From contig JAKULF010000001.1 in assembly GCA_022661535.1 (NCBI GenBank), positions 2,790,001 to 2,854,000 on the forward strand: a stretch of DNA of 64,000 nt, written 5' to 3'. This document shows, one piece after another, positions 1-11,629 of the stretch; the first letter of the stretch is position 1, and every line of letters begins with the position of its first letter. Origin of the DNA: Eutypa lata. Lineage: Eukaryota > Ascomycota > Sordariomycetes > Xylariales > Diatrypaceae. Below the pieces are notes generated by a model. That model ran no database searches and was not told the origin of the DNA. It saw only the letters and a list, made by a program, of their open reading frames with translations. Made by a program: the position numbers and the translations under genes.

Positions 1-1095
1 CCGCCAGTTCGTGTCACGGTTCGGATAACGGGACAGCGCCGCTATAGTGGTGCTAAAAAAGCATAGTTCTCGGGCTCCGTCGCTCTTCCGACATGGGAAA
101 TATAACAGCTCGATCATGCTCAAAGCGGCAAGCTAGGGAGGAACGCCATTGGCCACTGTGCACAAAACGGGGCCGGAAAGAAAAGAACATGAGGATTTAA
201 AGCACAGTGGAAACAATTAGAGGGAAAACTTCATAGCCCGATGTGGATAAAATGGCAAAAAACCACAAGGCTGGCTGGGGCATCGACGACTTGACTGGCA
301 GATGTTGGTGCTTGGTGGTGCACGTGTGGTGCTGGCGCTTTCCGGCTCCTCTTCGTCGATCTCCAATCCTTGTCCTACCCGAACCCAGACCCCGATATTC
401 CCGGTTAGTCCAGTGTCGTACAGATTTCGTCTTAGTGTTACAATATTACTACTCCATAACCACGTAGACAGAACAGGTAGTGATATGATATTCTCGCTGA
501 CCGACTGGCCGAAGAATGACTCGGTTGGTCCCCATCAGTAATTACTACTAGTTACTAGTTACTCGTAGTGGTGATGTCGAGAACTTTTTTATTAACTCAA
601 GTAGCTAGGTTGGCTAGCTGCCTAACTAACTAGTTATTAGTTGGTAGCTATTAATACATACCTATGCAACAGCGGGATTAACGACGTGTCCTACAAGGAG
701 TTAAGTTAAGTAATACTACAAAAAGGCCGGAAAGTCCGGTAGCTACGGCGGCAGCTGATGCTCAGCCGTCTTGCCTTGCTATAGGAACCAGGATATCCGG
801 TTTTACCATCGAAACAAGTCTGCCCCGGCTGTCTGGAAGGACCCCCGGTGCCCTTAGGTAGGCTATATATATATAATTCGTATGGGCTAGACATGGAATA
901 TCAGAAAGCTTCCTGTCTTGTTCTAGTATTATTACTAAGTTAGTGTTCGCAGCGAAGGCCAGATGAGCTTGATTTGAACGTTAACTATGAACTACCCACT
1001 ACTATCCGTATTGAGATCCAGAAATCGAGATTCGCATCTCCGATTTCAACTAAGCCAAACAAATGCTGATTCCACATGCTACATAATTTATAGGT

Positions 1096-1097
<2 letters not shown>
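1..1097. other. intergenic / window edge, no supportable gene
   Basis: AT-rich DNA with only short overlapping ORFs that lack any recognisable domain or splice structure. It contains several TAGGTA/TAGCTA-type tracts and a short TA run near 866-876. I see no gene, tRNA or transposon here. Confidence 0.6.

Positions 1098-1163
<66 letters not shown>
1098..1163. repeat. (GT)33 microsatellite
   Basis: An uninterrupted GT dinucleotide run of about 66 bp. It ends 5 bases before the stop codon of the minus-strand metallo-beta-lactamase gene, so it sits at the very start of that gene's 3' UTR as (AC)n in the transcript. Confidence 0.97.
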
Positions 1164-1166
<3 letters not shown>

Positions 1167-1168
1167 AA

Positions 1169-2128
1169 CTACAAGCTAAACCGGTCCTTGAGACGCCAGC
1201 GGTCTTCTCCTTCTAAAATGACCTTATCTTCATCCCTAAGCTTCCGCAAGATCTGGAGAACGCCGCCTTGGGCAGGCAGATGGAGACTCTCGGGTACCTC
1301 GCGGTAGATGACCTTCACCAGCTCCATGGAGGACCACCTATCAATCTGCTCCAAACCGGTCACTGGTGGTGACACCGACTCCGACCCCCCTTTGGCGGAA
1401 CCTAGAGTCTCTAGTACCTGTGCCTCTCTCTGGTGCCTGTGCCGTACGTACTCGGATATCTTAGCTCCTGCCTCCGGTAGCACCGGGCCGTGACCCGGGT
1501 ATGCCCGCCCCGCCACGAGCTTCTCCATCTTCGCCAGACTTCGGAGGTACATCCCGAGGTCCTCGAAGACGGCCGTGCCCTGCCCCAGGACGTTGTCGCC
1601 CGTGAACAGGGCATCCTCCTCCCGCAGGACGAAGGCCATGTGATCTGTGGTGTGGCCCGGCGTGTGCACGGCCGTCAGAGTCGCGCCGTCGACCTCGAAC
1701 GTCTGCCCGTCCTTGATATCCAGCCAGTCTGCCGCCGCTGCTGGCGATTGGTGGCTGTTATCACCATCGCCCGGGTCGTGCTTGTAGACGGCGGTCCCCG
1801 GGGCGTGCTCCAGGAGCTGCGCGATGCCGCCCACGTGGTCGGGGTGCCAATGCGTGATGAGGGCTTTCTGGACGCTCGCCCTCTCCTCCTCGAGGGTGCG
1901 CTTCAGGGCGGAGATCCACGAGGGCTTCCCTTCCCCCGTGTCGATGAGGAGTCTCGCGGGGCCCGTACCGACCAGGTAGGTGTTGGTGCCTTGCAGGGTG
2001 AACTTGCCGGGGTTCCCGCCGAGGATTCGGATGCAGGACGCGCTCAGCCGCTCCACCTCGGGGATGTGTACGAGCTGTGTGGCGGCCATCTTGGTGGTAC
2101 CGAGTGCTGCAGCTCGACAAGCTCTCAT
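1169..2128 (-). CDS. LACTB2-like metallo-beta-lactamase hydrolase
   Basis: Single-exon gene, 319 aa. It has the full metal-binding set of the metallo-beta-lactamase fold: THWHPDHVGG (HxHxDH, about residues 92-101), a second His in VHTPGHTTDH, the Asp of TGDNVLG, and the last His in YPGHGPV. The N-terminal TLQGTNTYLVGTG strand and the C-terminal winged-helix-like segment (SSMELVKVIYREVPESLHL) match the LACTB2 / fungal MBL-thioesterase group, which includes a mitochondrial endoribonuclease in animals and ACP-thioesterases in fungal polyketide clusters. No polyketide synthase is nearby, so a housekeeping hydrolase is more likely. The first ATG gives a short Ala/Arg-rich leader that could be a mitochondrial presequence. 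A second ATG at 2089 (MAATQLVHIPEVERLS) has a better context and matches the usual family start. The substrate cannot be told from sequence. Confidence 0.88.
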   Translation of the reverse strand: MRACRAAALGTTKMAATQLVHIPEVERLSASCIRILGGNPGKFTLQGTNTYLVGTGPARLLIDTGEGKPSWISALKRTLEEERASVQKALITHWHPDHVGGIAQLLEHAPGTAVYKHDPGDGDNSHQSPAAAADWLDIKDGQTFEVDGATLTAVHTPGHTTDHMAFVLREEDALFTGDNVLGQGTAVFEDLGMYLRSLAKMEKLVAGRAYPGHGPVLPEAGAKISEYVRHRHQREAQVLETLGSAKGGSESVSPPVTGLEQIDRWSSMELVKVIYREVPESLHLPAQGGVLQILRKLRDEDKVILEGEDRWRLKDRFSL

Positions 2129-3476
2129 GCCAAGAGGGAGAAGTAAGCTATGTAGGTAGTTACCGTATTTAACGGCTATATTATAGGTTACCTGGGAACT
2201 TAGATACCTATCGCTCGCTTGTTTGGGTGGTATGCTATGGATAGCTTCGGCTGAAACTACGTATATTATAAGACAAATAGCCTCGGTTGTTCGTGATTCA
2301 CTACCGATATGAGGACATTGCCGATACCTCCGTTCTTAGGTGGTCATTGGTTCTTAGTTACGTGCATATAGCCATGCGAATCAGCAAATGGTGTTTTTAA
2401 TCCATATGCTTTTGTACGTAGTTAGGCAATGACTGGTGATAAGTATTATAAACTCCGAGATAGCCATATGCAGCACAGGTAGGTATCATGAACGCATCAT
2501 GTCCATCCATCAATCAGCCCCAACCTAATCTAGATTATCTGTAGGAAGCTACCTAAGTACCTACCTACGACTCTAGGGGAGTCTATTTTGGGGAAGAGGG
2601 GGGGGAAGCAATGTCGTCAATGAGGCGCTCAGCTGTAGCTGTGGTGGGCAGGGTGGAGTAAGAAGGTCGGGGCTCGGCAGATTTAGCTCTGGCAAACTCT
2701 CGGGATGAACCCCTGATTAACTCATTTAGCGTAATCAGTAACTGGACCGATAAGAAATTCCAGCGATTGCCTCAGCTTGTGGTTTGTCACATTGTGTAAT
2801 TTAGCTGGAGGTCTGAACCTTCAGTAAATAGCAATATTACCTAATTCGGGTAAGATAAGGTAAAGCAGGCATTCTGAATAATCCGTGCAATTGAATCGCC
2901 TAGATACAGCTTCATTATACAGAACTGTGAGCTGGTGATTTCTGTAAGTTCAATCTTCTAGTTACCTAGTAGGTAGTTATTAGTTATGTCTTGTCATTGT
3001 CATTGTCATTGTCACTGGTATGAAACTAACGCGCATCTTATATTGTACTAGGAGGTCGATCGCATTATTTCTAGTTGGTAGCTCTACTGAAACGGCGAAG
3101 CTGAAAAAGCTACTCTACGACTACGACCATTACCAACGCCCATCTCCCGCCCCCTTCATCGCGAGTTCGATTTCCAAGTTCAAGTTCGAGCCTAGCCTTT
3201 CATTCGTCCCTCTAATAGACACGCGCCGTGGGGTCGATTGTTACTTAGAGCACTTTTCGCAAACATCAACTTACATACTTTCTTCTATCCCGACCTCATT
3301 GCGGTGCGTGCGTTGCGCATCTAGGCCGACATAAAGTTCGATAGAAAGAGGTTGCGCCGTAACGACTTAAAATATTCCCTTGCTACTCAAAAGCTACCTC
3401 CTTTGCCTCACAGGCGTCGGCCTCTTCTCTCGCATCGAGCCTGCTCTTCCGCATAATCGCTAGAAACGTTAACAAC
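2129..3476. other. intergenic region
   Basis: Shared upstream region between the minus-strand metallo-beta-lactamase and the plus-strand ubp8 gene. It is AT-rich, with a TTGTCA hexanucleotide repeat (2991-3014) and CCTA/TAGG tracts. The reading frame at 3020-3334 has no domain, no ATG-context support and no splicing partner. I see no gene. Confidence 0.6.
2991..3014. repeat. (TTGTCA)4 hexanucleotide repeat
   Basis: Four perfect tandem copies of TTGTCA in the promoter side of ubp8. Confidence 0.9.
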
Positions 3477-5433
3477 ATGGCTGCTCGACCTACAACCCCA
3501 GCTTCGCCTAAAGATTTCAAGATAAAGTCCCCTGTTCCGGGTACCCCTCAGTTCGGCTGCGGTCAGTATTACAATACCTATGGTCAGGTCCTTGCTGATA
3601 CATGTGGAGTTCAGAACACGTAGAGTTACTCCTTTCCAATAGTCAGGATGTTATGAACAGCTCTATTCAGTACTATAAGATGCTGTTGCGGGTCATCTTC
3701 GATAAAGCACCAGCTGTACCCCAAACATTCAAAAGTCCAGACGGCCTCATCGCCACTTCGTTAACCTCCAACTACTTGTGTTTACAATGCAGCACCATCG
3801 TTGCTGAGGAGGACCGCGAGAAACATGGCCAAAAGAAAAGCCATCGGTTCTGTGAGCTGTGAAACGACACACTAGATCTTAGCTATTATTAACATGTGAC
3901 AGATGTGGATTCAAGAAGTGGTGCCCTGTTTTGCCAGTTCTGCCAGGACTTCGTCTGGGACCCGACATTAGAGGAGCTCCGAGTGAGAAAGATAGGAACT
4001 GGTTCGTTCTCCGGTATGTTTTCTAGCATTGTCCTCTTATTATAGAAAGCAGTCGCTTCTGGTATCGAGGCCTTAGCTGCTGGCCTAGACTAGACTGACG
4101 TGCTTGCTCAGGCCGTAAGAGGAAACACGAGGAGATGTTTTCGGATTCTGTTAAGGACACTAAGGATGATCCTCGTTACATATCCACCAATACGGGAGCA
4201 GCATCGTGCCGGGCAGATGGCCTAAGAGGCATATACAATGCTGGCGCCACCTGCTACCAAAACGTGGTCCTTCAGAGCTTTCTTCATAATCCCTTGCTCC
4301 GGAACTTCTATCTCGGCGATGGTCACCAGAGTGGCAACTGCGAGGTCTCGCATTGCCTAAGCTGCTCAATGGAAGACATGTTCCAAGACTTTTACGCGTT
4401 GGAGAACACCAATGGGTATACTGCCGCTAACATCCTATCCGGATTTTGGATATCTGAGAAAAAAGCATTCGAAAACCTGGTGACGACCAAAGAGCAGGAT
4501 GCACATGAGTTCTTCCAGTTCCTAGCCGAAGAGCTACACGAGAGAAACGGGGATGGCAAGAAGCCTGAGGTTGGCAGCGAGCATAGCTGCAACTGTATCA
4601 TTCACCAGACATTTTACGGAAAGCTTAGCAGCTCGACCACGTGTCAGCACTGCAAGGGCGTTACGAACGCAACCGAATCCTTCCTCGACCTGAGTTTGGG
4701 TCTCGAGAACTTGTCGCAGAAAAGGGGCAAGAAGGCAAATAGAATTGCCTCGCTTAGACTGCAAGACTGTCTCGATGAAGAGTACATTAAGTCTGATAGG
4801 TGCGAGTACCGGTGTCGAAGCTGCCACGAGACCTCGCAGGCACGGAGAGACCACAGCATAAAGCTTCTACCGAACGTGCTCTCAATACAACTCAAGGTTG
4901 GTATCCATGCATTTTCTCTATCCGTGACAGATGTTGACGAAAGCTTTAGAGGTTTGAATTCAAGCAGGGGTCCCGTGACCGAGCAGCATCAAAAATCGAC
5001 ACCAAAGTACAGTTCCCTCTACAGCTCAACATGCTTCCTTATACAACACGTGGCAGGACGCCCGACGTCAAGGATAATCCAGAGCTGAGTCGGTCATGTA
5101 CCTACGATCTCCTGAGTGTCGTTGAACACGTTGGAGAGATCGACACAGGTATAGAAACGCCCTTATTCCTCCTAATCTGACAAAGTCCCCAGGTCTAACC
5201 GGATACTAGGTCATTACGTATCGTACTGTAAAGTCGAGGATCAGGTAAGCAGCAAGCTAGGTCCCTCAGTTGTGATCATTATAACTTGCCTTTTCTTATT
5301 TTTAATATGTCGTACTAATTACCCTGCATAGTGGTTCTCTTGCAATGACCACCGAGTTGAGTTGGCCAAGAAGTCGGATGTTCTCAACTCCCAGGCCTAC
5401 TTACTCTTCTACATCAGCCGATCATGCCAGTAA
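3477..5433 (+). CDS. ubp8: SAGA-complex ubiquitin protease Ubp8 (USP22 family)
   Basis: Seven exons: 3477-3561, 3615-3851, 3903-4013, 4112-4896, 4950-5148, 5210-5244, 5332-5433. The frame is kept at every junction, giving 517 aa. The N-terminal half is a UBP-type zinc finger: GCEHVELLLSNSQ, then YLCLQC, HGQKKSHRF and LFCQFCQDFVWD. The C-terminal half is a USP peptidase. Its Cys box is GATCYQNVVLQSFLHN, a CHxC/CxxC zinc knuckle follows (TTCQHCKG ... EYRCRSCHET), and the His box is GHYVSYCKVEDQWFSCNDHRV. It ends in the typical AYLLFYISR. Ubp8 removes ubiquitin from histone H2B as part of the SAGA deubiquitination module in the nucleus. Most introns are 50-100 bp. Intron 4 uses the less common donor GTTGGT. 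The residue after the catalytic Cys-Tyr is Gln, where this family usually has Met. Confidence 0.93.
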
Positions 5434-6733
5434 CTGGCTAGGAATGATGGTTTTCTTTTTTAGTCTCCAACTCTTAGAGGGCGGTGGAGCTATGCGGACA
5501 CAGGCGGTCTAAGCAAGTCAAGCATTTACATGGTTACGGAAAGCGATGAGTTTTTTTTTCTTCCCCTTCTTCTTACCAGCATTACATATATGTGCGCATG
5601 TCATATGTGTGTCTGAGTGTGCGTGTTAGGATAGAATGGTTGGTTGTAACATAGAGAGAGAGAGCATTGTCATCATCATTATCATCATCATCATCATGTC
5701 ACAAGGCGTTTGTTTGGCTGGGTTTGTAACGTAGCTATCGCGATCTCTCGCTCGGCTGGGCAAGAGAGAATCTTCTTTGGTTCAACTTCCATCCATGCAT
5801 GCTGTTACGTACTTAGGTTATGGATGTACTTTGCTTAGCCGGCGAAACAGACGGGTGCACAGGGAACTTGGTAGTCGGTCTATTTGACCTGACTCCTAAT
5901 AACATGCTACACTACACATTCTCCGTCCGTACTTCAGACTTGTTTATAGTTTCTCCGTGTGGTGATTAGGATTCCTAGTGTGACGGTGAGTAGATGAGGG
6001 ACATCGAGGAGGTGGTGACGAGCAGGTGTCATCCTAAACCATGCCTCGCAAGATAGCGGGCTAGGGTTAAGAGGCTACATTGGGTCCATAGATTTGGTGC
6101 ATCAGAGAGTAGGTGTTTGGAATTGTTGATGTTAGAATATTTGTTGGCATTATGTCGCAAACTATCGTACTCGTCACATGTAGGAGACAGAAGAATATGC
6201 AAGGTCCTATACACACACATAAGGGGCAAAACAAACTATCGTGTAACAACATAGCCATAGATTAATTGTCCTGGAAATATTCTTCTTATTGCGAATTTAG
6301 GCTCCCTTTCTTTGTCTTTAAAAGTGGTAGTTGTTGAATGCCAGGAAGTATTCATGAAAAGAGCTAGAGTTTCAATTCTACCTGATATTATTAAATAAGC
6401 CTGAGCACGCATCATCTCCTAACAAGGCAGGATGCACCACCTACCTATACCTAGCATCATCACAGGCCCGCCTTCTCATACCAGTTATTACGAACTACCA
6501 GCATATATTTCCTGATAGTTAGTATTTATTTCCCCGGCTTTTTCCTGCCAGCCCAGGGAAACAAACCTATACAGTCAGATATAAACTTGGTAGCAGATAG
6601 ATATCCATATAAGTAAGTAGCTTAGAACTACATAATACAGAAGAGACAATGGAAAAAGAAAATTACCAAAAATTTAAGGGAACCAACCCTTCTTGGCTTA
6701 ACCGAACGAAAAAGCGGCTCAAAAAGATAAATT
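5434..6733. other. intergenic region
   Basis: Downstream of ubp8. It contains a CATCAT trinucleotide run (5671-5697), a short GA run near 5653 and AT-rich DNA. The short ORFs at 6029-6258 on the minus strand have no domain. I see no gene before the tRNA. Confidence 0.6.
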
Positions 6734-6837
6734 CGTCACGGACAAGATTTGAACTTGCGAGGCCGAAGCCATAAGATAGCTGAATGCAACCAACAGGTCA
6801 TTCAAGTCTTACCCATTAACCACTCTGGCACCGTGAC
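6734..6837 (-). tRNA. tRNA-Ser (anticodon UGA) with a 23-nt intron
   Basis: The minus strand folds as a class II tRNA. The acceptor stem GTCACGG/CCGTGAC is a perfect 7 bp, and the discriminator is G73, as expected for serine. The anticodon stem TAAGA/TCTTA encloses C-T-TGA-A, giving anticodon TGA (forward 6802-6804). A 23-nt intron (6778-6800) lies between positions 37 and 38, the canonical place. A long variable arm with a GGC/GCC-type hairpin follows. The T arm is GCAAG-TTCAAAT-CTTGT. No CCA is encoded, as expected for a nuclear gene. An A-rich tract (T-rich on the coding strand) near 6650-6730 lies directly downstream and would suit RNA polymerase III termination. Confidence 0.92.
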
Positions 6838-7279
6838 CTATTATGATTTATTCCAGTATTATTTCTGGTTATATAAGCAAGAAATGGGAGTTTATCGGGA
6901 GTATGCCGGGAGAAGCCCGGTAATCCCAGACCTACCTACATAGCTGCATAGTAGTAGTTAGATACTAGCCCATTTCTAGCGCATACGGTACGGGTCGTTC
7001 GTTATATGCATACCTACGTGCCATCTCCTACTATTAACTAAAGAAAAACAATTGTAATATAATAACTGGTTTCCCTTCTTCCATAAAAACGAAGGCATAA
7101 TAGGTATGGTAACCTGATAGACCTCATCATTTGTTTGCATACTTAATTAAGTCTTCGGTTAATCTTACCGCCTAGTCAGTTGACTTTTGTCGTCCCAAAA
7201 ATTAGCAACGAGATTCCACCATGCATAAATACTTAGGTAAGTATGACCTTTCAACCCCTATTTTAATTAATACCCTACG
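6838..7279. other. intergenic region
   Basis: AT-rich spacer between the tRNA-Ser gene and the 3' end of the kinase gene. No gene seen. Confidence 0.6.
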
Positions 7280-8876
7280 TCAAGAGCCGACATAGGACAC
7301 CCACGGTTCGGCGAGCAATTCACGAGAAGTTCCTCGAGCACTAGGGTCAACCACTAATAGCTTCCGCAAATAGTGCTCCAGTAGCTCGAGGTCCTTCTCA
7401 GTTAGCTGAAGCGTTTCGCTATCGTAGTCGTCACGATATGACCTTCTAATTTCCTGCTCGAGTGGTAGAAAGTCCTCTGCAGAGGATTCTTCGCTCCGGT
7501 CAGTTAAGCTTTCAATTCTTGAAAGGTGGGTAGCCAGCAACGAACCATCAGGTTTCCCCTTGAACACACCGGTGTTGATTGCATCTGAAATCCATTGCTC
7601 AGGAACCCCGCCCAGTACCACCTGAAATTGTGATACTAGATCTTGATCGTCGAAGTCGGCTTCGAAGGGTGGACGACCAGTAACGAGTTCGTAAGTCTGT
7701 GGTATAACAGTGAGCTTCACACTTGACAAGGACAAGGCAAATCCGCGAGCGTTGTGATTTACCGTAGAACCGAAATTCCACATGTCTACCTCTTTACTCA
7801 GAGCGCGATGAAATACCAGCTCTGGGGGATGGAGTGACATTGGTGTACGTATAAACTCCGGGGGGCTTGAAACAAGAAAGGCTAGAGGTTGGTTTTGATT
7901 AGAGCGTTTACCCGATGAGGGCTGCTAGTAAAGAAATGTATACCTTCACCAAAGTCGATGAGTTGGACTTGCTCGAGTTGCTCGCAGTCCTTGGTATTAT
8001 ATTCGACCGGTTCTACAAGATACTCCGGGAGACCCTTTTCGAGAGGCGTTCCGTCCTTTCTAACTACATTTCCTATATGTGGGTTACCAAAGCTTCGCAT
8101 GAGACTCTCGCAGGAGAAACGTTCCGAATCAGGTAATCCAAAAAGAACATTTCCCAGGTGAATATCTAACAGTCATGTTAGGGAACACAAAAATTAGTAA
8201 AGGTTTTATAATTGAATTTGGAGGTCAACAGGTGGGGGGCTGGTTGTGGACTGGAGAGAAATTATCGGCACAGTAGAAACATACCTCCATGTGCTACGCC
8301 ACAAGAGTGAAGATAGTCTACGGCTAGAAGAAGTTGCCTGGAGACCCGGCGAGCAAGGTGGCCGTCAAGACGATAGTTCGTGCATTTCTCCATCACTGAA
8401 GATACCTTGGGGCCTAAGAGCTCCGTGACAACACAAAGATGCCGTCCATTTGGTCCTTCATGATGAAAAGAGTCTATCAGTCGTGGTATATGCTTGCTCC
8501 CTGGATGGTTTGGATCACCCTTCTCCTCGATGTGCTGCAAGATTCCAAGCTCGGGACTCTGAGACCCCGAGCAGTTGGAGACAACCACCTTTATAGACAC
8601 GTTAGATAGGTTCCTATAATACACGTCAGAGGCGCCTGGCATTGAACCGCTAGGGTCATGGGCATACGTATTATCTCGAGCAAGCCAAACAGTCGAGAAG
8701 GCCCCAAACCCAAGCTTATGCAATATATGGTATCGACCGTCTTTAAGGACATCGTCGATATGCATAGGATGATACCCTCCAGGACAGTATCTACTCAGTT
8801 CCTCTGCGGGCACCCCGATAGAGTATTGAAGCTGATCGATCATTGTACGGGAAGAAAACCCATCTGCGAACAACAT
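7280..8876 (-). CDS. SRPK-like serine/threonine protein kinase
   Basis: Four exons on the minus strand: 8876-8285, 8165-7944, 7881-7763, 7696-7280, giving 449 aa. The kinase signatures are present in order: glycine loop LGFGAFSTVWLARD, lysine in VSIKVVV, catalytic loop HGDIHLGNVLF (completed across intron 1), DFGE (completed across intron 2), PPE, and DMWNFGSTTYELVTGRPPFEAD (completed across intron 3). The HxDIHxxN form and the split kinase lobe with an acidic insert before the last helices are typical of the large, expanded fungal SRPK-like group. Its members differ from the splicing-factor kinase of yeast, and most have no known substrate. Intron 3 is 66 bp with no stop, so its retention would add 22 residues rather than break the protein. 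A second possible start is the Met at residue 12 (MIDQLQYSIG). Confidence 0.87.
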
Positions 8877-10333
8877 TAGACCACGAAAATGCGCACTGTG
8901 GATGGAGAAACGATAGTGACCGGTACATAGAAGGTTTTATCTAGATGTTTAGAGTGAATGGGGTATGGGGTGAATGCGGATAGGTGTAACTAAGTAGATA
9001 TGTCTTAGCTTGCCGGTAGTGCATGTCGGGATTCACCGTTCATGCAGCCGTTGCCACTTATTTTGTTGGTTGTTATACGGTTAGCTAGGTAGTTGGAGTG
9101 TTCAACGAAACTTTCCTCCTAGCACCCGTGATACCCTTTAGGCATCGTTGATTATAAATAAAACCAACAACGCATCTGTACCGGGTCCCTTGCTATCATA
9201 CCCGCCAGCGTTCCTGACATTGACTTATACATCAATATTAGTAGGGGTTTCCCCCCCTTCCTAGCGCACTGTTATAAGTGTTAATGTTATGGTTAGGCAA
9301 AGGCTTTCCAGTAAAAATTTAACTCTTGGTGACAGATGATATCTGCTATGTATTGCATTTTGATAAGTTGTTATTGTTTGCTAACCAACTACATTTATTA
9401 AACTAGCCTGAGAGAACGTCATCAAGTCTCGGGTCTTATCTTCTTCTATGACAGAGGGGGTTTACTTAGTATAACGTTAGAGAGGAAAGCGCTTCTCCTT
9501 CCGGTTACTGGACTTAACGAATAAATCCCTTTACGAAGGTTTATCCTTGTTATTTTGTGTTCTCCTACACTTAACATTAACTATACCATCCATATATAAC
9601 ACATGCCACCATTGCCCTTGTCGGGGCACCTATTCTTAAGCATGAGAATTGCTGCTCATCTCAAAATGTGGAATGTCAACCCGAGGCGTTCCTGGATACC
9701 TAGGTTCCATTTGCATAGCCTAAAGGGGAATTCGTGTAGGTATGTCCTTCATTACCCCTTAAATTTGGCTCTATACTCCCCTAGCTTGTAGATATACACG
9801 AAATACCTATGCCTCTATATCATACGGTCAGTTGGAATGAATGCTTGCTACATAATTGTTGTTCGAAGCGAACTGCCCAGAATAACCAACAGATTGGCTA
9901 TTGGTTTAAAAGGTCCAGTTTCTCTCGTCACGCCTTACACCCCCCCCCCCCCCCATCCCCCTTTAAATTTAAGAGCTCTTCTCACCCATATAATGTAATG
10001 TATCGCCATAAGAGCATAAGTAAAGCAGTATAAACTCACCACATGTCCAGCACGTTCTGCTTGCCCAATGTTGCGCTCATTATTACGGCCCGGCGCAAGC
10101 TACGCTTGAAGTTATCCATATATATCTGATGCAACGAGGAGGAAGCGGGAAACCACAGAGTTAGCAATATTCCGAATGCGTATTTCTACCGTCTTCCCCT
10201 AACCCATATTCTATTGATCTTCTTCTACTTCTAATATGACTACTTTACAAGTGTATGTTAGAAACAGAAAGATGTTGGGCGGCACTTCTAGGAAAAGAAG
10301 CAAATAATAAACGGAATATATCCAAACTCATTC
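8877..10333. other. intergenic region with poly(C) run
   Basis: About 1.45 kb of AT-rich DNA between the kinase and the acetyltransferase gene. A 15-base poly(C) run lies at 9940-9954. The short ORFs at 9603-10033 show no domain. No gene seen. Confidence 0.6.
9940..9954. repeat. poly(C) homopolymer
   Basis: Fifteen consecutive C residues. A similar run lies at 49658-49672. Confidence 0.9.
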
Positions 10334-10920
10334 TCACGGGTGTCTTGGACGCTGAACTGTGGGTCCTTCAATCAACCCAATGGAGATGCCCGCGGTATCA
10401 CACTCATCCCAGTCCTTCGCGCCGAGGCATTTGCGATATAGGTCCATCTTATCGCTCGACAGGAACATGACGCGACGTAGGTAGGTCCACCCCTGGATAA
10501 TCTCGTTCAGGCATTCCAGCATCCAGCGGCCGAGACCCTTTCCCTGGTATTCGGGGAGGATATACACATCGGTGATGTATGCAAAGGTGACATCGTCAGT
10601 CACGAGTCTCACGAGGCCGATCTGAGATGGACTGTTTTGACCTATACAAGTATACAACCGTGAGCTAGCGACGAAAGTCATCATTGCTTGACGAGTGACG
10701 TACCAGCGATCTGTGAGGTGGATTCGGGAAGCACGTATAGCGAAAGGCATAGAGAATTAGAGAGCGCCTTCTTCATGTCATCTCGGGGTAGTCCCTGCGC
10801 CCACCACATCAAGTCGGAGCCTAGTACTGCGTTGACCGCATCAGCCTGGATGAGCTGGGGTTCTGTCGAAACCAGGTACTCATCTCGGTACCAATTCTTG
10901 GTGGTAATTTCGAGACCCAT
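10334..10920 (-). CDS. GNAT-family N-acetyltransferase
   Basis: Two exons on the minus strand, 10920-10704 and 10641-10334, giving 174 aa. The 62-bp intron splits the glycine codon in IAG|QNSPSQIGLVRL. The acetyl-CoA binding motif A is VYILPEYQGKGLGRWML (Q/R-x-x-G-x-G/A type), preceded by the usual beta strands (QIGLVRLVTDDVTFAYITD) and followed by FLSSDKMDLYRKCLGA, the C-terminal strand-helix of GNAT enzymes. The family transfers acetyl from acetyl-CoA to amines. This small cytosolic subtype is common in ascomycetes, and its substrate cannot be inferred here. The start MGLEITTKNWYRDEYLVST fits related proteins. Confidence 0.85.
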
Positions 10921-11629
10921 GATGAATGATTGAAATTTGGCCGCAGTATCTAGATAGAATCTTGATCAACCCCGCGATGCGATGCGATGCTGGTATCGGC
11001 GACTATAATATACAAGTTCAATGTTAGACCTAAAGTTCCACTCATGCTAGCTCTAGCTCTAGCTCTAGTCACCAATCGCAGTGCAAGAAGAGGAAGACTA
11101 TCACGAAGCATTGCATTAGCTACCACGTGATATATCCGCATATAGAACTCTGTAGTAAGTCGGTGCTTGGAAATCAGTTATACGGACTGCTGTTAACTTT
11201 TAATATAAGATACTACGGTACAATGGCTTAGCATATTTCTTCCATCTTGGTGGTTGTACTGTTTCCGTGGCCTTCCATTAGGGTATCGCATGCTTTTCAC
11301 AAGGTCTGCTGAGGAACTGGAACCTTTAACTTGTAAAATAAGATTCTAATTCGGAGTTAACATGCACCTTTAATGCCTACATTCGGTAAATACATTATTC
11401 TGTAATTGGCGTCAACGTAAGATTATAGAGAAGATCCGATAACATTAAAATCCCAAGTGTGAGAAAAGCAGCATAATGTAAATGTCGTGTTTGCGTGGGA
11501 CGAAACTAATAGGGAAGGCGTCTAGAAGTGAAGGTTGTCATACTGAAATCTTCGTTGGTAACTACAAAGGTTGAGGTTAGCAAGGAAGGGAAAAAGTGAA
11601 AGGGAATTGAAGAAAAAAAAGATTTTGAA
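10921..11629. other. intergenic region
   Basis: Promoter side of the acetyltransferase gene. It holds a TAGCTC hexanucleotide repeat at 11048-11068 and AT-rich sequence. No gene seen. Confidence 0.6.
11048..11068. repeat. (TAGCTC)3.5 tandem repeat
   Basis: Three full copies and one partial copy of TAGCTC. Confidence 0.85.

Noticed and set aside
1490..2146. 218-aa ORF on the plus strand
   Set aside because: Antisense frame of the GC-rich metallo-beta-lactamase gene. No domain, and it exists only because of codon bias on the other strand.
3020..3334. 104-aa ORF
   Set aside because: No family resemblance, biased AT/CT composition, no splicing partner, and it lies in the promoter side of ubp8.
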